64,000 bases of DNA from Paenibacillus_I sp035510375 (GCF_035510375.1 NZ_DATKHG010000043.1); one strand, 5' to 3'. Shown: positions 7,938 through 15,154, counted from the stretch's first letter. The notes: a model not told the origin generated them from the sequence alone. Translations and numbers: made by a program.

Positions 7938-8270
7938 TTATTGTTCTTGCTTCTGTCCCGTCAAAAACGGTGTAATGCCGGTCATATCGAATAATTTGCG
8001 GATGCCGGGCGGAATCGCCTCGACGCTGAACGGCGCCTGGCTGGCATGACGCGCTTTCAGTACGGAGACCAGAATGCCGATTCCGGTGCTGTCGATATAT
8101 TTCAAATCACGTAGGTTAAGGGACAGCTCCCTGTCCTTCAGCTCTACGAGCGGGGCCATGGCGGCGCGCATTTGCGTCGCGACCTCCAGGTCAAGTTCAC
8201 CGCTGACATACACGATGCACCGACCTTCCCGCGTTTCGGTGCGCAATTGGAATTTCTCGGGTTGTTTCAT
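7938..8270 (-). CDS. rsbV: Anti-anti-sigma factor RsbV
   Basis: 110-residue STAS-domain protein. The phosphorylatable serine is Ser61 in 'YIDSTGIGIL', the site RsbW modifies. Unphosphorylated RsbV binds RsbW and frees SigB. I chose the ATG at 8270 because AGGAGAGG ends five bases before it; the upstream ATG at 8288 has no site. First gene of the operon, with a sigma-B promoter match at 8367-8392, so the operon should amplify its own expression. The receiver-PP2C protein at 4153 is the obvious local candidate for dephosphorylating it. Confidence 0.94.
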   Translation of the reverse strand: MKQPEKFQLRTETREGRCIVYVSGELDLEVATQMRAAMAPLVELKDRELSLNLRDLKYIDSTGIGILVSVLKARHASQAPFSVEAIPPGIRKLFDMTGITPFLTGQKQEQ

Positions 8271-8366
8271 CTTTTCCTCTCCTGACATAGGTTACTTCCG
8301 ACACTAGGAATCCTGGTGTGTTTTCCTGCTGCGCTATTCAATCATTTTACCTTAATCTCAATCTTA

Positions 8367-8392
8367 TTAACCAGCTGTTGTCCGGTTGAAAC
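8367..8392 (-). promoter_or_regulatory. Sigma-B promoter of rsbV-rsbW-sigB
   Basis: On the minus strand GTTTCA, 14 bases, GGTTAA. Against the sigma-B consensus GTTTAA-N13-15-GGGTAT this is a near match, positioned about 95 bases before rsbV. It implies autoregulation as known in Bacillus. Confidence 0.7.
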
Positions 8393-8450
8393 AATGTCGA
8401 ATAAACAAAATGTCATAGGTCTGAGGTCACTTGCGGCGCCGGTGTGATTT

Positions 8451-8476
8451 GTTTGAGCGTCGGATGCGGCGGGTAT
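8451..8476 (+). promoter_or_regulatory. Sigma-B promoter of the 52-residue membrane peptide gene
   Basis: GTTTGA at 8451-8456, 14 bases, GGGTAT at 8471-8476: one mismatch to the sigma-B consensus at ideal spacing, 46 bases before the start codon. It faces away from the rsbV promoter 58 bases to the left. Confidence 0.78.
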
Positions 8477-8521
8477 TAGAGCCTAAACGGATAACTACCA
8501 TTTTGATGGAGGGTGAAGGAT

Positions 8522-8680
8522 ATGATAGAGAACCGCAATGTGGAAGTGGAAGAGCGGCACGTGGAAAAAAAGTCGGATTCCAGTCTGGTGGCCGCGACGT
8601 TCATCAAGTATGCGGCGTACATCATCATTTTTTTCGGCGCGTTGTACTTTCTGGTGCGATACGTTTTCCCGATGTTCTGA
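8522..8680 (+). CDS. Small single-pass membrane protein, probable sigma-B target
   Basis: 52-residue peptide starting MIENRNVEVEERH and ending VRYVFPMF. A charged, acid/base-rich N-terminal half (residues 1-20) precedes one long hydrophobic helix (about 23-48), predicting a cytoplasmic N-terminus anchored by a C-terminal membrane segment. GGAGGG and GAAGGA lie directly upstream of the ATG at 8522. A near-consensus sigma-B promoter ends 45 bases before the start, and the gene is divergent from the sigB operon. I do not recognise a named family. A regulatory or membrane-protective role under stress is possible but unproven. The next gene, 112 bases on, is also stress-type. Confidence 0.75.
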   Translation: MIENRNVEVEERHVEKKSDSSLVAATFIKYAAYIIIFFGALYFLVRYVFPMF

Positions 8681-8729
8681 CCGGATCGGCCGCTCAGGCG
8701 TCGACTGAAGTTAAGAAAATCGTTGAACG

Positions 8730-8754
8730 GTTCAATGGTATATAAAAGGGGAAT
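8730..8754 (+). promoter_or_regulatory. Weak sigma-B promoter candidate before the YflT-like gene
   Basis: GTTCAA, 13 bases, GGGAAT; two mismatches to the sigma-B consensus. Spacing and position (39 bases before the start codon) fit, but the minus-10 is imperfect. Read-through from the promoter at 8451 is an alternative. Confidence 0.35.
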
Positions 8755-8792
8755 ACCAACGGTATTCGGAACGAAGAGAGGAGGGATGCGCC

Positions 8793-9320
8793 ATGACTAT
8801 GGCCATCGGCATTTATGAGAATCAGGCTGCCGCGATCGAGGCGGTTCAACAGCTTGAAGGAGAGGGCTTCCGGGCGGAGAACTTGAAGGTGATGGCGAAG
8901 AACCACGAGTCGTCCGGGAGGATCGAGTCCGAAACCGACGTTCATGTGGACGAGCTGAACGATCTCACCGAAACACGCGCGGATCGGAACGGAGGCGACA
9001 TTCTGCCCGACTCGCCGGCCGCGGCGGGTTGGGCGGCCGGCTACCCGCTGGCGGCGGGAATCGGCTTCGGGACCTATAACGGCACGGGGTATCCCGCGGG
9101 CATCCTTGCTTTGACGGCGTTGCGCGACGGAGACGAGATGAAGGGCGCGCTTGAGGCGCTCGGTCTGGGCGATAAGGCCGCCGAGGTATGCAGGGATGCG
9201 ATCAGCGAAGGCTCGATCGTCGTCGTGGCGGAAGCGGAAGGGGACGCGGGCGATGATTCGGCCCGAAAAGCCGGCGCGGAAGAGGTGTTCCGCCGCACGG
9301 GGGCCGCGCAGATCATCTGA
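8793..9320 (+). CDS. YflT-like general stress protein (GSP17M domain)
   Basis: 175-residue soluble protein whose N-terminal domain (about 1-60, 'AIGIYENQAAAIEAVQQLEGEGF' pattern) matches the general stress protein 17M/YflT fold. A glycine/alanine-rich middle (about 75-105) and an acidic C-terminal half follow, with 'EGSIVVVAEAEGD' and 'GAEEVFRRTGA'. Proteins of this kind in Bacillus are sigma-B-induced and of unknown biochemical function. GGAGGG lies seven bases before the ATG at 8793. It is the second stress-type gene on this strand, next to the sigB operon. A hairpin terminator follows the stop. Confidence 0.78.
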   Translation: MTMAIGIYENQAAAIEAVQQLEGEGFRAENLKVMAKNHESSGRIESETDVHVDELNDLTETRADRNGGDILPDSPAAAGWAAGYPLAAGIGFGTYNGTGYPAGILALTALRDGDEMKGALEALGLGDKAAEVCRDAISEGSIVVVAEAEGDAGDDSARKAGAEEVFRRTGAAQII

Positions 9321-9334
9321 AGGAGCGGATTCAC

Positions 9335-9368
9335 AACCATCGCCATTACCGGCGGTGGTTATTATTTT
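9335..9368 (+). terminator. Rho-independent terminator after the YflT-like gene
   Basis: AACCAtCGCC paired with GGCGgTGGTT, six-base loop, followed by the T-rich ATTATTTT. Confidence 0.8.
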
Positions 9369-9370
9369 GT

Positions 9371-9472
9371 CCGCCCTCCGCCGTGCGCTCCTCTGTAACC
9401 TGCGGAACGTCGCTTATTTGCCCGCCCTCCGCCGTGCGCTCCTCTGTAGCCTGCGGAACGTCGCTTATTTGC
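9371..9472. repeat. 51-bp tandem duplication, two copies
   Basis: Copies at 9371-9421 and 9422-9472 differ at one position (GTAACC versus GTAGCC). Each unit begins CCGCCCTCCGCC and contains CTGCGGAACGTCGC. It is GC-rich in the first half, has no coding continuity with either neighbour, and may be a fragment of a dispersed intergenic repeat of this lineage. Confidence 0.85.
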
Positions 9473-9715
9473 CTGCAAATTAACGTTAGTCTGGAGGCGC
9501 TGCTTTAGGGGTTGAATGATATTGAAGCTGTGGGGTGAAAGGTGGGTAGTGTATGTTGGGATGGGCGTGGCACGGGTGATGAAGCGGCAGGAGTGACGGT
9601 AATATTCGCAGCGGACACCGGGGGCAGGTTCGGGGCTGAACTGTCAGGTACCGGGATGAGTGTCGTCGACGCGGCAAAAAGGGCAGAAGCGCGGCCGGCC
9701 AGGTTGCCTGCACAA

Positions 9716-9749
9716 AGCAAAGCCGGAACCCCCGGGTTCCGGCTTTGCT
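9716..9749 (-). terminator. Perfect long hairpin ending the small-gene/ytxH operon
   Basis: Perfect 16-base arms (AGCAAAGCCGGAACCC and its complement) around a CC centre. It sits 20 bases past the stop of the minus-strand gene ending at 9770. The T-run is weak (CTTTGCTTTG), so it may be a less efficient terminator or an RNA-stabilising hairpin. Confidence 0.7.
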
Positions 9750-9769
9750 CATGCGAATGCATCTGTCGG

Positions 9770-9997
9770 TCACTCTTGAATCGGATCCGGCACAAGGCCG
9801 TCTTCCTGCAGCTGATGGTTGGTTTTCATGACCTTCATGTCATTGCCGAGACGCTTGGCGTCCTGTTCATCCTGAACCATCGTGCCGTTGAACGCTTCAT
9901 CCAGGCTCTTGTACTTGCGGCCTCTTTGTCCGGAGGACGGCGAGGTACGCTCGGAAGGCTTGGAGTTATATTCGGTATTGGCCTTAGCCATAGCCAT
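9770..9997 (-). CDS. Small hydrophilic protein in the ytxH operon
   Basis: 75-residue, charged, glycine/serine-containing protein with no membrane segment or signal peptide. The N-terminal half is basic ('SGQRGRKYKSLDEAF'); the C-terminal half ('DEQDAKRLGNDMKVMKTNHQLQEDG') should form a helix. I do not recognise a family. The ATG at 9997 follows AGAGGGAG and is 11 bases from the stop of the YtxH-type gene, so both should be on one transcript driven by the sigma-B promoter at 10520. Composition suggests a desiccation/stress-type soluble protein, but that is inference only. Confidence 0.65.
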   Translation of the reverse strand: MAMAKANTEYNSKPSERTSPSSGQRGRKYKSLDEAFNGTMVQDEQDAKRLGNDMKVMKTNHQLQEDGLVPDPIQE

Positions 9998-10008
9998 CGC
10001 TCCCTCTG

Positions 10009-10467
10009 TCAGTTGTTAGAGCTATAGGAAGAGTTGTTAGAGCTGAAAGATTTGCTCGATCCGGCGTTGTCGGCCTTGTCGACCCATTGATGCGCCGTGC
10101 TTTCCGCGCGGTCCGTCGCTTCTTTCGCCTTGTCGGCCGCCATCGAAACCGTGTCGTGAGCCTGATCGGTCATGCTCTTCGAAGAGGAATCACCTTTGGA
10201 AGAACCGGCCATTTCCGACACTTTGCCGGCAATGGTGCTGGCCTGAGCGCCGACGGCTTTGGCCGCGTCCTTCGCGGTTACCGCCCATTCGGATGCCTGG
10301 GTTTTCAGCGTGCTTGCCGCTCCGTTCGCCTTCATCTTCAGATCGCTTCTCAGCTCGCGCCCCGTTTTGGGAGCGAACAGCAATGCCGCCGCCGCGCCTA
10401 CCAACCCGCCGATCAAAGCACCTTTCCACGCGCCTCCGCCTGACTGCCGGTATTCTGTCATAGCCAT
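10009..10467 (-). CDS. YtxH-like general stress protein
   Basis: 152-residue protein with the YtxH signature: a glycine/alanine-rich membrane helix ('GALIGGLVGAAAALLFAPKTGRELR', about 16-40) followed by a long helical region rich in Ala, Lys, Asp and Thr (about 45-130) and a Ser/Asn-rich tail. The 11-residue-like spacing of 'AKDAAKAVGAQAS' and 'AADKAKEATDRAES' resembles LEA-type repeats. AAGGAG stands nine bases before the ATG at 10467; a TTG at 10476 abuts it and is rejected. A very good sigma-B promoter lies at 10520-10544. YtxH is a known sigma-B target in Bacillus. Confidence 0.85.
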   Translation of the reverse strand: MAMTEYRQSGGGAWKGALIGGLVGAAAALLFAPKTGRELRSDLKMKANGAASTLKTQASEWAVTAKDAAKAVGAQASTIAGKVSEMAGSSKGDSSSKSMTDQAHDTVSMAADKAKEATDRAESTAHQWVDKADNAGSSKSFSSNNSSYSSNN

Positions 10468-10519
10468 ATCGGTCAACTCCTTTTTCTTCAGATTTGTTGT
10501 GGTTCGGTATGTCCTTATT

Positions 10520-10544
10520 TAACCCGCAGGGAGCGCGCTGAAAC
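10520..10544 (-). promoter_or_regulatory. Sigma-B promoter of the ytxH operon
   Basis: Minus strand GTTTCA, 13 bases, GGGTTA: one or two mismatches to the consensus at correct spacing, about 50 bases upstream of the ytxH start. Same minus-35 (GTTTCA) as the rsbV promoter. Confidence 0.75.
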
Positions 10545-10759
10545 CGGAAAATGCTCGCCAAGGCGCGACTAGGCCTCTACAGCCTGCTCCCACCTTCCGC
10601 TCCCCGCTGGTAAAGTGCCGCGGGACCCTTGCCGGCCCCCGCCGCCTTCTCGACCCCGTCGCATGAGGATGCCCTATGCTGTTTCTGTCCGCAGGCGCAT
10701 AGAATGAGAAGGAACCCTTTACTTTCCGGTACAGCCGGACGAAAGGCGGGATCTGAGGG

Positions 10760-11725
10760 ATGCGGAGCAAGCATGGTGGAGAGAAGCCGGTGAACCGGCG
10801 GTCCGAAGGGGAAGCCTTGGTTGTTAGCCGGAGAGGCGAGTGGACGGAGTATGTGTATATCGGCCATGCGGCGGTCGTCGATGCGGACGGGCGGCTGGTC
10901 GCATGGGCCGGGGATCCGGGAGGGATGACGGGGCTGGGCTGGGCGGCGAGACCGTTCGCGGCGATCCCGCTGATCCTCGGCGGCTTGAGGGAAAGAAACG
11001 AATGGAGCGAAGCGGATGTCGCGCAGCTGGCGGGATCGCAAGCGGACGGCGAAGCGAATTGCCGGAGCCTGCACGCCGGGGCGCTTGCGCTCTGCCGGCG
11101 CTATAATTGGCCGGCCGCCGGCTATACGAGGCCCGAGCATCCGCTGCAGAAAGAAACGCAGCGCAGGGTGGCGGAATTTGCGGGCGTCGGAGAAGGAGTT
11201 CCCGGACATGTAAGGGACGACTGCGGGTTTCCCGGCTTTGTGCTGCCGCTTTGGCGAATCGCGCTCATGTACGCACGGCTCGCATCGCCGCCGGCGGGTT
11301 GGGCCGACGTCGCGCTTCGCGGCGCGGCGGACAGTGTGGCCGGGGCGATGCTGGCCAGGCCGGACTTGGCGGGCGCCGGCGGAAGCTTGGCGCGTCTGCT
11401 GCTGGAGGGGGGCGCCGTGGCGGCGAACGCGGGGCCCGGCAGGCTCGCGTTTGCTTTGCCCCGCGAGCGGCTCGGTGTCGTTATCGCCATGGAGGCGGAC
11501 TCGAACACGGCGCTCCCGGCCGCGACGGCTGCTATAGTGGAAGATATAGCCGAAGCGTTTGGAGAAGAGGAGGCGGCGGACGATAACGCGGGGGCTTCGC
11601 TTGCCGGCTTGGCCGCGAGCATACGCTCGCGTTTTCCGGCCGAGAGGCTGAACGTCGGAGGCGAGCCCGTCGGCCGGCATGAGGCCGGGGAACGGCTTGC
11701 GTTCGCGGACGGACTTCGGCGCTGA
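10760..11725 (+). CDS. Degenerate Rhizobium etli-type L-asparaginase-like protein, probably inactive
   Basis: 321-residue protein related to the R. etli-type asparaginase II family. The fold landmarks 'HAAVVDADGRLVAWAGDP' (about 36-53), 'HAGALALC', 'WPAAGYTRPEHPLQ' (about 118-131) and 'DDCGFPGFVLPL' match the family order. Catalytic motifs do not. The family SxxK segment before 'PF' reads W-A-A-R (61-64), NCSGKH reads N-C-R-S-L-H (100-105), and the 40-50 residues normally separating 'SHSGE' from 'NCSGKH' are nearly absent. I infer loss of asparaginase activity: a pseudoenzyme or decaying gene, though the frame is intact. Start choice is uncertain: ATG 10760 has a weak site, while GTG 10790 follows GGAGAG. 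No operon partner. Confidence 0.65.
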   Translation: MRSKHGGEKPVNRRSEGEALVVSRRGEWTEYVYIGHAAVVDADGRLVAWAGDPGGMTGLGWAARPFAAIPLILGGLRERNEWSEADVAQLAGSQADGEANCRSLHAGALALCRRYNWPAAGYTRPEHPLQKETQRRVAEFAGVGEGVPGHVRDDCGFPGFVLPLWRIALMYARLASPPAGWADVALRGAADSVAGAMLARPDLAGAGGSLARLLLEGGAVAANAGPGRLAFALPRERLGVVIAMEADSNTALPAATAAIVEDIAEAFGEEEAADDNAGASLAGLAASIRSRFPAERLNVGGEPVGRHEAGERLAFADGLRR

Positions 11726-11740
11726 CCGCCGTCGTCACCC

Positions 11741-11794
11741 GCACGCCGCAGCTCGCGCCGTCACCCGCACGCGCTGCACGCCGCAGCTCGCGCC
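11741..11794. repeat. Short GC-rich direct repeats between convergent genes
   Basis: A 19-base unit (starting GCACGCCGCAGC) occurs at 11741-11759 and again at 11776-11794, and CGTCACCCGCACG occurs at 11733 and 11759. This looks like slipped duplication in a short intergenic stretch; no function can be inferred. Confidence 0.7.
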
Positions 11795-11818
11795 GGAAGC
11801 CGCGCGCTGCACGCCTTG

Positions 11819-12676
11819 CTATTCCTCGCGCAACGAATCGCGGTAGGCTGTCGGCGGCAGGCCGTACGTCCGGCGAAATTGCTTGGAGAAGTAGAGCGGA
11901 TCCTGGAAGCCGACGGAAGCCGCGATTTGTTCCACCGTCAGCTCCTTTCGTTCGCGCAGGAGCTGGCGGGCTTTGTCGATCCGCAGCCGGAGCAGGAAGG
12001 CGACCGGCGTCATGCCGGTATGCCGTTTGAATACGCGGGAAACATAAGCGCGGTTGAAGCCGAGCGTTTTTGCCATGCGCTCGATGGACACGGGCTCGGC
12101 GTATTGGGTGGACAAGTAGCGGACCACTTGCCGGATCAAGGCGCCGCCTTCATCATCCGGCCCGATGCGCTCATCGGCGGCCGGCCGCCCGGCGTCGCCC
12201 AGCGCGGCGAGCAGCAGCTGCAGGTACCCGGGCGCCTCGATATGGGCCAGCGCCCTCCCCTCGCGAAAGCAGCGGCGGATGCGGCCGATGAGCGCCGCGG
12301 GCCTGCGGCTGCGCCCCGTATCGGCAACCGGCCTGTCGGCGGACAGGCCCACCGCGGAGACCAGCCCGGCACACCGTGCGCCTGCGAACGCCACCCATCT
12401 GTACCGCCACGGGTCGCTCCCGTCGGACGCATATTCGATGAGGCTCTCCGGCTCGATCAGAAACGATTGGCCGGGTCCCAGGCGATATTCGGTTCCTTTG
12501 CAAACGAACGTGCCTCGGCCGGATAAGATGTGGTGCAGCAAATAAAAATCATAGACCTTGGGTCCCAGCTTGTGGCCGGGCTTCGTCTGGCTTTCCCCCG
12601 CAAACAGCACGCCCAGCTCGCCGTATTCGATCGAAACCGGATTCGAGACGACCGAATAAAAAAATTCCGGTGCCAT
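11819..12676 (-). CDS. AraC family transcriptional regulator, divergent from the galactose operon
   Basis: 285-residue regulator. The N-terminal half (about 1-165) is a cupin-like ligand-binding domain ('HHILSGRGTFVCKGTEYRLGPGQSFLIEP'). The C-terminal half (about 185-285) is a double helix-turn-helix AraC domain: 'SIERMAKTLGFNRAYVSRVFKRHTGMTPVAFL' and 'TVEQIAASVGFQDPLYFSKQFRRTYGLPPTAYR'. GAGGGGATGG precedes the ATG at 12676. It is divergently transcribed from galK with about 215 bases between the starts, so it is the likely activator of galKET or of an alpha-galactoside system, as for MsmR/RafR-type proteins. The inducer is unknown. Confidence 0.87.
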   Translation of the reverse strand: MAPEFFYSVVSNPVSIEYGELGVLFAGESQTKPGHKLGPKVYDFYLLHHILSGRGTFVCKGTEYRLGPGQSFLIEPESLIEYASDGSDPWRYRWVAFAGARCAGLVSAVGLSADRPVADTGRSRRPAALIGRIRRCFREGRALAHIEAPGYLQLLLAALGDAGRPAADERIGPDDEGGALIRQVVRYLSTQYAEPVSIERMAKTLGFNRAYVSRVFKRHTGMTPVAFLLRLRIDKARQLLRERKELTVEQIAASVGFQDPLYFSKQFRRTYGLPPTAYRDSLREE

Positions 12677-12816
12677 ACATCCATCCCCTCTTCACCCAAC
12701 CGGTTGGCGGAAACCGTAATAAGTATTAATGAAATCTTATCATGGTTCCGTTCGGATAGCGAGTCGCCTTCCATGAACAGGTCACATTAATCCATGTCAT
12801 ATACACTTCCCGCCAT

Positions 12817-12844
12817 TTGCATAAGGCAAACGGTATTCTATACT
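12817..12844 (+). promoter_or_regulatory. Sigma-A promoter of galKET
   Basis: TTGCAT, 16 bases, TATACT, located 46 bases before the galK ATG. The upstream 140 bases to the AraC gene should hold the operator, but I could not define the repeat. Confidence 0.55.
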
Positions 12845-12890
12845 TAACGTAGCAAAAACAAATCCGAGTAAAAGGAATGTGGTGCGACCG

Positions 12891-14063
12891 ATGGCTGATC
12901 TTCAAGCATTGAAACGGCGTTTTATCGAAATTTACGGCGGCGGGGAACGGGAGATCCGGATATTCCATGCGCCGGGGCGCGTCAACCTGATCGGCGAGCA
13001 TACCGATTATAACGGCGGGTACGTTTTTCCGGCGGCGCTGACGTTCGGCACGACGCTGCTCGTTCGCGGCAGGGAAGACGGCCTGCTCGGTCTGGCTTCC
13101 ACCAATTTTTCCGAGCATAAGCATTTGCCGGTCTCGCCGATCGTGTACGACGAGGCGGACGATTGGATGAACTATCCGAAAGGGATCGTCCGCGAGCTGC
13201 AACATACAGGCGTAACGTTCCCGCACGGCTTCGATCTGCTCTATCACGGCGAAATTCCGAACGGCGCGGGCTTGTCCTCCTCGGCATCGATCGAGGTCGT
13301 CACCGCGTACGCTTTGCTGAAAATGAACGGCCTGCCGACCGACACGGTCGAGATCGCGCGGCTTTCGCAAAAGTCGGAGAACGAGTTCAACGGCGTGAAA
13401 TGCGGCATCATGGACCAGTTCGCAGTGGCGAACGGCAAAAAAGACCATGCGATTCTTCTGATGTGCGATACGCTGGAATACGAGCACGTGCCGTTCAAGA
13501 GCGGCCAATATAAGCTGGTGATCGGCAATACGAACAAACGGCGCGGCCTGGTCGATTCGAAGTACAACGAGCGGCGCGCCCAGTGCGAGCAGGCGGTCAA
13601 GGATCTGCAGCGGAAGTTTCCGAATATGACGCTGCTCGGCCAAATCGGCCTCGAGGAATTCACCGCCAACGAACATCTCATCAAGGATGAGACGGTGCGC
13701 AAGCGCGCCCGCCACGTCGTGGAGGAAATCGACCGCGTGCTCCGCTCGATCGAGGTGCTGCAGGCGGACGACCTCGCGTCGTTCGGGCAGCTGATGAACG
13801 GCTCCCACGACTCGCTGCGCGACCTGTACGAGGTGACGGGCGAGGAGCTCGACGCGATGGTCGACGCGGCGCGGCAGGTGCCGGGCGTATTGGGCTCGCG
13901 CATGACCGGAGCCGGCTTCGGCGGCTGCACGGTTTCGCTTGTGCATGAAGACAGCATCGACCGGTTCAAGGAAGAGGTGGGCCGGAAGTACACGGAAGCG
14001 ACCGGCCTGACCGCGGATTTCTATGTATGCAGCATCGGCAACGGCGTTGAGGAACTGAGATAA
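12891..14063 (+). CDS. galK: Galactokinase
   Basis: 390-residue GHMP kinase that phosphorylates galactose at C1 with ATP, first step of the Leloir pathway. Signature 'PGRVNLIGEHTDYNGG' (about 27-42) is the galactokinase motif, 'PNGAGLSSSASIEV' (about 123-136) the phosphate-binding GHMP motif, 'CGIMDQFAVANG' carries the catalytic Asp, and 'GSRMTGAGFGGC' is the third motif. AAAGGA at 12871-12876 is 14 bases from the ATG at 12891, so the in-frame GTG at 12882 may be the true start. First gene of galK-galE-galT. Confidence 0.96.
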   Translation: MADLQALKRRFIEIYGGGEREIRIFHAPGRVNLIGEHTDYNGGYVFPAALTFGTTLLVRGREDGLLGLASTNFSEHKHLPVSPIVYDEADDWMNYPKGIVRELQHTGVTFPHGFDLLYHGEIPNGAGLSSSASIEVVTAYALLKMNGLPTDTVEIARLSQKSENEFNGVKCGIMDQFAVANGKKDHAILLMCDTLEYEHVPFKSGQYKLVIGNTNKRRGLVDSKYNERRAQCEQAVKDLQRKFPNMTLLGQIGLEEFTANEHLIKDETVRKRARHVVEEIDRVLRSIEVLQADDLASFGQLMNGSHDSLRDLYEVTGEELDAMVDAARQVPGVLGSRMTGAGFGGCTVSLVHEDSIDRFKEEVGRKYTEATGLTADFYVCSIGNGVEELR

Positions 14064-14131
14064 AATCATTGCGGCTGCCGAACCGGAGCGGGAATAAGGC
14101 CGGTCGGCGGCGCGGGAGGAGAGGAACGGAC

Positions 14132-15121
14132 ATGGCGGTATTGGTGACGGGAGGGGCCGGCTATATCGGCTCGCATACGGTGGCGGCGCTGCTGGAGCGC
14201 GGCGAGCAGCTCGTCGTGGCGGACAATCTGCAGCAGGGGCGCAAGGCGGCGCTGCTCGGCGGCGTCTTTTACGAAGGGGATTTGCGCGACGCGGCGTTGC
14301 TGGATCGGGTGTTCGGCGAAAATGCGATCGACGCCGTCATCCATTTCGCGGCGAATTCGCTTGTCGGCGAAAGCATGAAGGATCCGGGCAAATACTATCA
14401 CAACAATGTGTACGGCACGCTCTGCCTGCTGGAGAAAATGAACGAGCACGGCGTCAAGCGCATCGTTTTTTCGTCGACGGCGGCGACCTACGGCGAGCCG
14501 GAGAGCGTGCCGATCAAAGAGAGCGACCGCACGCTTCCGACCAACGCCTACGGCGAGACGAAGCTGGCGATGGAGCAGATGATGAAATGGTTCGACGTGG
14601 CGCACGGGGTGAAATACGTATCGCTTCGTTATTTCAACGCGGCCGGCGCGCACGCAAGCGGCAAAATCGGCGAAGACCACAACCCGGAGACGCACCTGGT
14701 GCCGATCGTGCTGCAGGCCGCGCTCGGCAAACGCCCGCATATTTCGGTGTTTGGCGACGATTACGACACGCCGGACGGCACCTGCATCCGCGACTACATC
14801 CATGTCAGCGACCTGGCGGACGCGCACGTTCTGGCCGTCGACCGGCTGCGCAGGGGCGAGGGCAGCGGCATTTTCAACCTCGGCAGCGGTACGGGCTACT
14901 CGGTCAAGGAAGTGATCGAATGCGCCCGCCGGGTGACGGGCCGCGAAATCCCGATGGTGGTGGAACCGCGCCGCGCCGGCGATCCGGCCGTTCTCGTCGC
15001 TTCCTCGGAACGGGCCCGCATCGAGCTCGGCTGGGCGCCGTCGCGCGACAAGCTGGAAGACATCATCCGCAGCGCCTGGGAATGGCACTTGGCCAATCCG
15101 GACGGATATGGGGACAAGTAA
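14132..15121 (+). CDS. galE: UDP-glucose 4-epimerase
   Basis: 329-residue short-chain dehydrogenase-type enzyme interconverting UDP-galactose and UDP-glucose with bound NAD. 'VTGGAGYIGSH' (about 5-15) is the dinucleotide-binding loop, 'FSSTAATYG' supplies the catalytic Ser/Thr, 'NAYGETK' the catalytic Tyr-Lys pair, and 'RDYIHVSDLADAH' the family signature. GGAGGAGAGG precedes the ATG at 14132; an upstream in-frame ATG at 14069 gives an arginine-rich extension unlike the family and is rejected. Second gene of the operon, 68 bases after galK and 33 before galT. Confidence 0.96.
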   Translation: MAVLVTGGAGYIGSHTVAALLERGEQLVVADNLQQGRKAALLGGVFYEGDLRDAALLDRVFGENAIDAVIHFAANSLVGESMKDPGKYYHNNVYGTLCLLEKMNEHGVKRIVFSSTAATYGEPESVPIKESDRTLPTNAYGETKLAMEQMMKWFDVAHGVKYVSLRYFNAAGAHASGKIGEDHNPETHLVPIVLQAALGKRPHISVFGDDYDTPDGTCIRDYIHVSDLADAHVLAVDRLRRGEGSGIFNLGSGTGYSVKEVIECARRVTGREIPMVVEPRRAGDPAVLVASSERARIELGWAPSRDKLEDIIRSAWEWHLANPDGYGDK

Positions 15122-15154
15122 TCGGCCTGCCGGATTGGATAGGAGGATACGACT

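Larger units (their letters stand above)
9321..9769. other. Intergenic region with tandem repeat and two hairpins
   Basis: 449 bases between the convergent YflT-like gene and the small gene at 9770. Contents: a terminator hairpin (9335-9368), a 51-bp tandem duplication (9371-9472), about 240 bases in which no frame shows a plausible start with family-like sequence, and a long palindromic hairpin (9716-9749). Open frames across this stretch look like GC-driven chance frames. Confidence 0.6.

Noticed and set aside
9371..9472. The tandem 51-bp repeat as a CRISPR array
   Set aside because: Copies are directly adjacent with no spacers, only two units, and no cas genes nearby.
9486..10027. Overlapping frames on both strands in the region after the 51-bp repeat
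   Set aside because: No ribosome binding sites, low-complexity Pro/Arg/Ser composition, and one frame runs through the terminator and the antisense of the small ytxH-operon gene.
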